DNA of 64,000 bases from Perognathus longimembris pacificus. Taxonomy: Eukaryota; Chordata; Mammalia; Rodentia; Heteromyidae. The notes beneath the pieces were generated by a model. It did no database searches, was not told the DNA's origin, and saw nothing but the letters and a program-made list of their open reading frames with translations. The DNA lies in NCBI RefSeq assembly GCF_023159225.1, contig NC_063176.1, positions 5,034,963 through 5,098,962 of the forward strand, given 5' to 3'. The translations under genes were made by a program, and so were the position numbers. This document shows, one piece after another, positions 57,444-64,000 of the stretch. Within the stretch, counting starts at the first letter, position 1; every line of letters begins with the position of its first letter.

Positions 57444-57462
57444 TTTATATATATATATATAT
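57444..57462. repeat. (TA)n
   Basis: Short TA run. Confidence 0.8.
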
Positions 57463-58021
57463 TTGTCCATTTTTTGATGATATAAACCTTATCAACTAAA
57501 ATACTCACCTAGATTGAAGCTCCCACAAATGTCCTAATTACCCACAATGCTCAGTCTTTCAAATAATATGAAAAGCTTTTTTACCAAGACAGGGATTATA
57601 TTCTTTCTCAAGTATTAACACCTCACACAAAAAATAAGCTCACAGTTCTGGTCAAAGTTCTCAAATTTATAAGACTAGGAAGGATTTATGGGAAGACTGT
57701 TTTCTAAAACACCTGTCAGTCAGTTTAATTCATTTTCCACTTAGTACTTTACTGTGATTGGCTTTGTGCTAGCTGCTAAAGCTCAGTGGTTTAAACTTTA
57801 AAAACTTGTAAGGCTGAGTGCATCTTCTTTCCTTTAGTTCACTTCCTTGTTACCCTCCATCCATGACAATACGGCATGTGATCAGGCTACAAAAGACAAA
57901 CTGCTTTCATCAAGTTCAACAACACTATCCCAACCACAAAACCCAAAGAAACCATTTTAGTCCTCCTTGTAGAACTCTCAATAGTATTTCGCACATATGG
58001 CCTATCCTGGAAATATTCCTT

Positions 58022-58140
58022 GTTGGCTGTAGTGGCATAGACCTGTATTCCAAGCACTTAGGAGGCAAATACAAGAGAGCTGCTAGCGTGAGACCAGCCT
58101 GAGCTAAAGAGTGCATTCACCATTAGAAAGAGCAACCCAT
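58022..58140 (+). mobile_element. degraded B1-like SINE
   Basis: ggctgtagtggcatagacct, ccaagcacttaggaggcaaa, gagaccagcctgagctaaag: a 7SL-derived monomer without the ID tail. Confidence 0.75.
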
Positions 58141-58162
58141 TGAGCCCTTGTTGGAAAAAAAA

Positions 58163-58420
58163 AAAGAAAAGAAAAGAAAGAGGAGGGAGAAAAGAAGGAG
58201 GAGAGGGAGGGAGGAAGGGAGGGAGGGAGGAAGGAAGGAAGGAAGGAAGGAAGGAAGGAAGGAAGGAAGGAAGGAAGGAAGGAAGGAAGGAAGGAAGGAA
58301 GGAAGGAAAGGAGCGAGGGAGGGAGGGAGGGAGGGAAGAAGGAAGGAAGGAAGGAAGGAAGGAAGGAAGGAAGGAAGGAAGGAAGGAAGGAAGGAAGGAA
58401 GGAAGGAAGGAAGGAAGGAA
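58163..58420. repeat. GGAA/GGGA purine tract
   Basis: About 260 bases of (GGAA)n and (GGGA)n in two long blocks separated by gagcgag, starting at the tail of the B1-like SINE. Produces Lys/Glu/Gly/Arg open frames on one strand and Phe/Leu/Pro/Ser on the other; not coding. Confidence 0.95.
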
Positions 58421-58719
58421 AAATGTTTCTTGATTTGTAGGACAACATACGTTTTCCTCTTCTCTAGATACTCTTTCTCGATTTCCTTGTCTTCTCTGTA
58501 CATTGAATATCAGATACTGAATCTCAGTGTACGTTGTGAGCTATGCGTATGCTCCCAGTTCTCGTTTTCTCTTCTCAGGAGTTCCACTCCACTTGGGGCC
58601 AGTTGCTCGGTCCTCTTTGATCTCTAGATGTGACTATGCACAGCCGTTTGCTTGAGAGGCATCGTATGGATGTCATTGAGCTAGCTCAACTTTAACACAG
58701 TTCATAAATATTTCCCAGC

Positions 58720-59010
58720 TCTGTAACTTCTTTTTCTTTTACCACAATACCACCATCCTTCTGTCTTCCGGACTGTAACAGCCTCACACATAAGAGGATT
58801 TATCATGAAGATATAGCTAGAAGTACAATTGCTAGCTCTTCAGATTTGGGACTCTTTAACTTTACTAGCTATTGATAAAAATATTCTCGAAAGTGGTTAT
58901 GGAAATTTACACTTCCATAGTATATGAAGACATTATTGCTCTATATCCTCACTAATATCTAATAGTTAAGCTTTGGTTTGATTCTAACCAGTTCAGTGGG
59001 TGAAAACTGT
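58720..59010 (-). mobile_element. old L1M-type fragment
   Basis: ctctatatcctcactaatat and ccagttcagtgggtgaaaac resemble the reverse strand of an old L1 3' region. Confidence 0.5.
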
Positions 59011-59044
59011 ATTCTTTGTTGTTCTTCACAGGATAAAGCATAAA

Positions 59045-59215
59045 ATCTTTGGAGTCAAGCAGCTTAAAGCCCATTTTCAAGTGTTGACTCTCAAAATCTG
59101 TGTCACTATGGGCAAGTTATTGACTTTTTGTGCCAGTTTCTTCTGAAAATAACAGTGTTTCTTTGACAGTTTTATGAATATCAAATTAATTAGCATGATA
59201 TAATACCAGTTGAAC
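59045..59215 (+). mobile_element. MIR
   Basis: tctttggagtcaagcagctt, cactatgggcaagttattga and gttttatgaatatcaaatta follow MIR order. Confidence 0.65.
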
Positions 59216-59666
59216 ACTTATATATAACTTTTAGCATTTACTCTGAATCCTTCATCACACGCTCACTTTTTCTTCTCTTTTTCTATTGTATGCTGGTCTT
59301 TTTCTCATTTGCCTCTGTACTTGCTATAGGCTCTATTCTGAGTTACAATTGTATTTTTCTTACATGCTGCATATCTGCAAGCCTTATTTATAGCATTTCA
59401 TTATCAATTATAAAATGTCTTTTAAAAATCCTGTGTGCTAAAGTTTATTTTCCTATTAAAATTTGCTGTTTTAGCCAAATACATGGGTCAGCATACTAGA
59501 AAATTATCTCAAATTTCTAGCTCGCATAAATTTGGAACCTCATCACATTATACGTTTGTTTAAAGAGATGGCGATTATTTTCAGATTGCCAAGGTCTAAT
59601 AGTCTTTAGAAGAACTGGTCTTTATTATAGTTAGTTATTGTATACTATGCACTCCTCCCACAAGTC

Positions 59667-59830
59667 ATATATATATATATATATATATACATATATGTGT
59701 GTATTGATATAATCTTCATAACAACTCATTTTGCATGTGAGAACACCCAGATGCAAAAAGACTCAAGAACTTAAGTACCTCAAAAAAGTCACAGGGCTCA
59801 AAAGCTCAGGTGTCCAAGTGAACTGGGCTG
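59667..59830 (-). mobile_element. (TA)n and MIR-like remnant
   Basis: TA repeat 59667-59690, then cttcataacaactcattttg and acttaagtacctcaaaaaag of a minus-strand MIR. Confidence 0.5.
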
Positions 59831-60054
59831 TGTAATGGGCGGAGTGTGGTGTAGGTTCACTGAAATCAAATTTAGGAGATGGCCCTGTGCGCTAACGTGG
59901 CAAATGCATACCTCATTAGGTCTAAAGGTCAGGTCCTTTAGAGAATTCTTTTTTGTGTTTTTTGTTTTTTTTGAGAAATGATTGAGTGAAGAAGAAAACG
60001 CACAGAATATAGAAAGCCATCCTAACCAATTGCATACATCTGTACCATTGACAG

Positions 60055-60212
60055 ACAGTCGGGCCGTGGGGTAACTGCAGATGTAGTCATGAAGTTCCGG
60101 TTCAGCAAACGTAACAATGGAGACTCCATGAAAGGCAGGGTTCAAGCTGTCTTACAGAAAATGCTGAATAACTCCGGAGGCCTGGAAATTAACTCCTCAC
60201 CTGGAATAACAA
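60055..60212 (+). CDS. TMPRSS11D: TMPRSS11D exon 5: SEA domain, ends at a GC donor
   Basis: Acceptor ccattgacag|aca opens 158 bases in phase 2. Residues 106-158 read RQSGRGVTADVVMKF, RFSKRNN and LQKMLNNSGGLEINS, then PGIT. ADVVMKF and MLNNSG match human TMPRSS11D from memory; NNS is an N-glycosylation sequon. No GT donor fits. Ending at aca a|gcaagt (a GC donor, otherwise perfect consensus) gives phase 1, which matches the linker exon and the family's linker length. The alternative gcaa|gtattt would give phase 2 and a frame with no family resemblance. Confidence 0.88.
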
Positions 60213-60344
60213 GCAAGTATTTTAAGATTTTTTTTTTAATTTTTCAAGTGCTAGTGTATATTTTAAAGACACTATTTGTTCGCATAGGTGGATTCTTTTT
60301 GAAGTAGGAGGTGTCCACATGAGGTCACTATTTTAGCTTATTTT

Positions 60345-60500
60345 TGAATATTTTTTATTATCTTCAAGTAGTTGTGAAAAAAGAGTTACCATTCACTAAG
60401 GCAGTGTATGAATACAATGCCTCTTGGTCCACGTCACCCCTTTCAACATTTTCACTCATTTCTTCCACCCTTCCCCTCACTTTTCTTCATTTCGAGGTTA
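60345..60500 (-). mobile_element. L1 3' end fragment
   Basis: ttttattatcttcaagtagt, agagttaccattcactaagg motif with a pyrimidine-rich continuation. Confidence 0.65.
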
Positions 60501-60789
60501 CATATTGAATTTTTTGCCTTTTAGCAAAGCAGGTGCTTTTTGTTTGTTTTTTGTTGTTTTTGATTTTGCTATTTTGCTTTGAGTCCTGTATGTGAAAACA
60601 CCAAGCAAAATGCAAGCTCTGTATGAATGTAAACCAAGTTTGTCCTTTAAGGCAATGAACCTAAGAGGTTCAGCTTTAAGATTTTTGGTTTTAGTTTTCT
60701 CCCTTTATAAAATGTTAATAATTCTTCTTTGGTTGACTTAAGAACACATAAGGAAATGGGAAATGCTTTTAAATGTAAATATGTTTTTC

Positions 60790-61290
60790 TTTTATTTTCA
60801 ATTCACCTATAGAAACTACACTTACACATAAGGTACAATGACATTTCAATATATGTATATACCGTTAGTGATTAGAGTAAAGAATTGGAAATTGGGCATA
60901 TAATATTTCTACATGTTTGAGACATTTGAAGTTCTCTGGACTAGCTCTCTTGAGATACTTATTTGTTATTTCCACCTATCATTACAGTGCCACTATGACA
61001 AGTCACTGCCCATGACAAGTCATTTCTCCTGTCCATATGTACCTCTGAACCCATTGCCCATCTTCTCTTGCCACTAGGCCATATCCCCAGCCCTGCCCAT
61101 CTTCTCTTTATCCTTCGTTGTCCAACACCTTCTCAAATGCTGGTTTTTTTTTTTAATTATTCTATTCTCTACTTCTTTAAGCTCAACTTTATATCTTCCG
61201 CATTCCAGAGAGCATGGAGTATTTGTTTTTCTGTGGTGGACATATATTCACTTAACATAATGTTCTTCAGTTCTATTTTGCTGCAAGTAG
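60790..61290 (-). mobile_element. old L1M-type 3' end
   Basis: ttcacttaacataatgttct and tattttgctgcaagtagaat are the reverse complement of a conserved old L1 3' stretch. Interrupted at 61055-61108 by a short SINE stub. Confidence 0.6.
61070..61093 (-). mobile_element. 24-base ID SINE stub with 15-bp flanking duplication
   Basis: The reverse complement equals the first 24-25 bases of the ID dimer (gggctggggatatggcctag start). Identical flanks tgcccatcttctctt lie at 61055-61069 and 61094-61108. No A tail or second monomer is present. Confidence 0.85.
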
Positions 61291-61344
61291 AATGATATCC
61301 TAGACAGTCCTCATTAAAGGAGATAGATAATTGCCTAGGCATCA

Positions 61345-61350
61345 TGTCTG

Positions 61351-61425
<75 letters not shown>

Positions 61426-61640
61426 TGCTTGTAACTGGTACTGGGGCTTGAGCTCAGGGCCTCATGCTGTCATGTTCATTTGGCTCGCTTGCTCATGGAT
61501 GGTGCTCTATCACTCGAACCACACCTTCTGACCAGTATTATGCTGGCTAATTGGAGATGGAGTCTTGAAAACTTTTCCGCCCAACTTTTCTGCCCACTCA
61601 GCCTGTGCAGTTAGGAGAACTGGGATTCAGGCTCCTTTGT
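61345..61640 (-). mobile_element. (CT)n(TG)n plus degraded composite SINE
   Basis: CT repeat then TG repeat (61351-61422) at the 3' end of a minus composite SINE (ggggcttgagctcagggcct to about 61640). Confidence 0.75.
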
Positions 61641-62566
61641 TCAAAGAACAAAGCATGGTCAGTTCTTCATTTCCTGTTTCCCAAAGGATAAATTGGTTCA
61701 CCGACTGAGGCTTACAGAGCAAATGTATCTTCGTGAAAATTTCTACCTAGGAAAAAAGTTCTATTAATTGGTTTTAGAGAGCATGAAAACCTGACAGGAG
61801 AAATCTGGATTCATTTTATAAGAAATAAGGAGATTGGTTTTTCACTTTGAAAGTTCAAGTATGAAAGGATGTCATTTGACTTAAGTGTTGGGGGGCGGGG
61901 GGGAATCCTTGTAAAGTTAAGGTAGATGAATTGAAAACGTGCAAATGTGGCCAGCAGGCACTCAGAGGTTATTATCATAGCACTGATGTGCCATCATGAA
62001 AGCAGGCCACAGTGAAAGGCAGAGGGGAGGGAAAGGCGACAGGAGCTACAGGACCTGGACACCAGGGAAGCCCGACGCAGAGGGGAAAGGGTACAGCATG
62101 TGTGGCTGCCCGTGGAGATGGATCCATTTGCTAAAGGAAGGAAACGGAACATAAGCAGCAGATTCTGGATAAAATGTAGTCGAATGGAAGGTGAGATGAC
62201 TACCGGACCGACAGAGAAAAACTGTGGGGCCCGGGCCTTGAACTGGTCTACACATAGCCTCTCCACCTGACCTTGACCTGGTTTTCTTTCCCACCGAGCC
62301 CCTACCTGCGGCCTGTGTGAACCCCCTCTGGCTCTATGACACCAGCCCTATTTAGACCCACCACACTTTCTATTTGGAGTGGCCTTGTGCCGTCCTGTCT
62401 GTCTGAAATTTTCCTCCTAAGTTTTCAAAATACAGCGGAAGCATTACTTCCCCCATCTCAAATGTTTCTTCCATTTTAACTGCACTGATACACTCCGGTC
62501 ACATGGTTGCTTTTTTCTCTTTTCCATGTGGTATTGGAATTTATTTGACATGATCCTGTCCGTAAA

Positions 62567-62568
<2 letters not shown>

Positions 62569-62603
<35 letters not shown>
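62569..62603. repeat. (TG)n microsatellite
   Basis: About 17 TG units with no adjoining SINE recognised. Confidence 0.95.
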
Positions 62604-62605
<2 letters not shown>

Positions 62606-63076
62606 CGCCTCCTCCCTTTTGCTCACTGTGAAATGTGGAGCATTTAAAAGGGTATCAGCAGAGTCGATACACCTGTCAATTTACACAGGCAGCGGTAGTC
62701 TAACAAACGTACAATGGACGCATGATATTGATTATTACCATATTACCACGTATTTATCACGTGGCATCTCAGTGACTTGTGTATAGCTTGCCTTTTCCAG
62801 CTGAAATGACTGGAGAGGAAGAACATCTTTCACGTATTTGGTTAGAATGTTTAAGCACCAACAGCATGCACAATAGTAAATTGTGGGGCAAAGTGGTAAC
62901 GGAGATTTCCTGGGCTCAAGACTCAGGTTGCTCCAGCTGACTGGGGTGGAGCTTCAGAAAGTACTCCTGTGGGTTCTCATTGCAGTTGTGTGAATATTCT
63001 GCTTTAAGAAATAAAGGTGAAATGAATTTCAGTTCATATTCTATTGATCTTCTCACTCTTTTTTCTCTAACAATAG

Positions 63077-63115
63077 CGATTACGTCCCAGGATACAGAAA
63101 ATATTTTCACTCAAG
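63077..63115 (+). CDS. TMPRSS11D: TMPRSS11D linker exon between SEA and catalytic domains
   Basis: This 39-base exon lies between ttctctaacaatag| and a perfect donor, caag|gtaagt, phase 1 in and out. With the previous exon it reads GITTITSQDTENIFTQ, the same length as the human linker (ITSLTDQ onward to the Cys) though more divergent, as is usual for this stem region. Phase 1 out fits the catalytic-domain exon start seen in TMPRSS11A at 7788. The next exon is past the window end. A second internal AG (gtcccag) could act as an alternative acceptor. Confidence 0.8.
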
Positions 63116-64000
63116 GTAAGTTTTTAAGTTATTTTATAAAGATTCTTTGGCAAAGTAGAAAGAGTTCAAGTCTGGGTCTTTTGTGTTTTTTGCCAAGATA
63201 AGAAGCTATAGACTTAGGGCCTTTATTCTGAGTTCACTTACGTGTGTTGTTAAAACAAGATACTGCTCTCTCGGGAAGTGGCATTTAAGCTATTTCTCCA
63301 CTTTAAAGAGATAATAGATCGAAGTAGATTGTAACGTAAAGATATAAACAAACAAATAAAATATGAAATGGAAATAGAGTCCCACCCATGTGGGTCTTAA
63401 GATTGACCTTATGGAAATATTCTTGGCAATTGTTTTACTTAATTTTATTGTCAAGGTGATGTACAGAGGGGTTACAGTTACATACATAAGGTAGTGAGTA
63501 CATTTCTTGCCAAACTTGTTATCTCCTCCCTCATTTTTCTCCCATCTCCCCTCCTCCCGAATCCCCCCACCCCCAACTGTACAGTTACTTTACAACGCAT
63601 TGTCTTGTACGTATTTGGGTTGCATTGGTTCACCCTTTGTCCTTTGTCTCACCATTTTGATGTTCTCCTTCCCTTCCCTAATCCAGACACATGCCTTTCC
63701 TGCCTGGGCTCTGTGGTGGTATTTCTGTAGACTTGAAAATTATGCTTGAGGATGCAAGTTAGTAGCTTTCCCTAGCCACCACAAGAGCTTGCTTTGTTTG
63801 TTAGTCATGAAGTCAGCTCGAAAGCCATGGCCTGAAGGGAAAAATCACTGTTTTCTAATGCCAACCCTTATGGTGATGACAGTATAGCAGAAATAAAATC
63901 TCTAGAAAAAACAACTTACGACTCTAACTGAAAGGACGAAGCAGTTAGTTCAGTATGCCTGGATTGCTAGTCTGTCTTAGATATTTGAGTTGTTTTGCAA
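63116..64000 (+). other. TMPRSS11D: TMPRSS11D intron 6, incomplete
   Basis: Opens with consensus gtaagt and runs off the window. A minus-strand L1 3' end occupies about 63425-63730. No exon is seen in the last 270 bases. Confidence 0.8.
63425..63730 (-). mobile_element. L1 3' end, minus strand
   Basis: ttttattgtcaaggtgatgt, gaggggttacagttacatac, then pyrimidine-rich sequence and tgcattggttcaccctttgt. One of the better kept copies of the 3' end. Confidence 0.82.

Larger units (their letters stand above)
56536..60054 (+). other. TMPRSS11D: TMPRSS11D intron 4
   Basis: 3,519-base GT-AG intron with a composite SINE carrying an internal CA repeat (56690-56965), an L1 3' end (56968-57095), a B1-like SINE (58022-58140), a GGAA/GGGA purine tract (58163-58420), an old L1 piece (58720-59010) and MIR remnants (59045-59215, 59705-59830). 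The stretches 57100-58020 and 59216-59660 show nothing recognised. Confidence 0.8.
60213..63076 (+). other. TMPRSS11D: TMPRSS11D intron 5 (GC-AG)
   Basis: 2,864-base intron that begins gcaagt and ends aatag. It contains minus L1 ends (60345-60500, 60790-61290), a 25-base SINE stub with duplicated flanks (61055-61108), a CT/TG microsatellite with an adjoining minus SINE (61345-61640) and a TG repeat (62569-62603). The stretches 61650-62560 and 62604-63060 are unassigned. Confidence 0.75.
31111..63115 (+). other. TMPRSS11D: TMPRSS11D gene, 5' part (anchor, SEA domain and linker exons)
   Basis: Six exons with compatible phases give 171 complete codons plus one base. In order they encode a short cytosolic tail (1-16), a membrane helix (about 17-38), an extracellular SEA domain (about 44-158) and a linker (159-171) leading toward the catalytic domain, whose exons lie past 64000. 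TMPRSS11D (human airway trypsin-like protease, HAT) is a single-pass type II membrane serine protease of airway epithelium that cleaves after Arg/Lys. Recognition rests on MYRPAR and SRFLNP at the N-terminus, FYRSSFQ and SPAT.EYR in the stem, and FKESNLRNQFIRAHV and ADVVMKF in the SEA domain, all as in the human protein from memory. It lies in the same orientation as TMPRSS11A, whose stop codon is 13.3 kb upstream. The only irregular border is a GC donor at 60213. Confidence 0.94.

Noticed and set aside
58104..58627. Frames of up to 159 residues with (K/E/G/R)n or (P/S/F/L)n
   Set aside because: GGAA/GGGA simple repeat; not coding.
60213..60218. GT donor at 60217 for TMPRSS11D exon 5
   Set aside because: Would give phase 2, a linker frame without family resemblance, and a mismatch with the phase of the catalytic exon in the paralogue.

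Overview
This is a mammalian, intron-rich nuclear window, almost certainly from a rodent. Two short interspersed repeat families recur throughout: a composite of a 7SL/B1-like head with an ID-like tail, and an ID-like dimer. Their diagnostic tail reads 'ctgtggctcaagtggtag' on + copies. From memory this pair points to the Geomyoidea (kangaroo rats and pocket mice). That placement is an inference from repeat type, not from a search.

The window covers part of the TMPRSS11 (HAT/DESC) cluster of type II transmembrane serine proteases, with two genes in tandem on the + strand. First comes the 3' half of TMPRSS11A: four exons (7788-7959, 11188-11447, 14640-14782, 17670-17831) encode the whole trypsin-like catalytic domain through the stop codon. 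His, Asp, Ser, the S1 Asp and the activation-site Arg are all present. Its transmembrane and SEA exons were not found in 1-7787 and probably lie upstream. After 13.3 kb comes the 5' half of TMPRSS11D (human airway trypsin-like protease): start exon (31111-31118), membrane-anchor exon (48841-48962), three SEA exons (51963-52081, 56468-56535, 60055-60212) and a linker exon (63077-63115). The catalytic exons lie beyond 64000. Exon phases join without a break in both genes, and the A-then-D order agrees with the cluster order known in human and mouse.

The rest is intron and intergenic DNA packed with repeats: about 40 SINE copies, about 20 LINE-1 pieces (many of them 3' ends), ancient MIR and L2 pieces, a Tigger-like DNA transposon remnant, and many microsatellites, often sitting on SINE tails. 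Several insertions keep perfect target-site duplications, including a 0.9-kb L1, a 151-bp L1, young ID dimers and a probable processed retrocopy of a 3' UTR.

The most striking signal is at 11060-12430. The second catalytic exon of TMPRSS11A is extremely GC-rich (84 of 86 full codons end in G or C, about three dozen CpG in 260 bp) while its neighbour exon is ordinary. It is followed at once by a 0.9-kb minisatellite of about 57 copies of a 16-bp unit, each carrying a 5'-splice-site-like motif. This looks like a local recombination / GC-biased gene conversion hotspot acting through a coding exon. A second notable point is a likely GC-AG intron in TMPRSS11D at 60213. No bacterial-type system, CRISPR array, RNA gene or unknown protein-coding system was seen.
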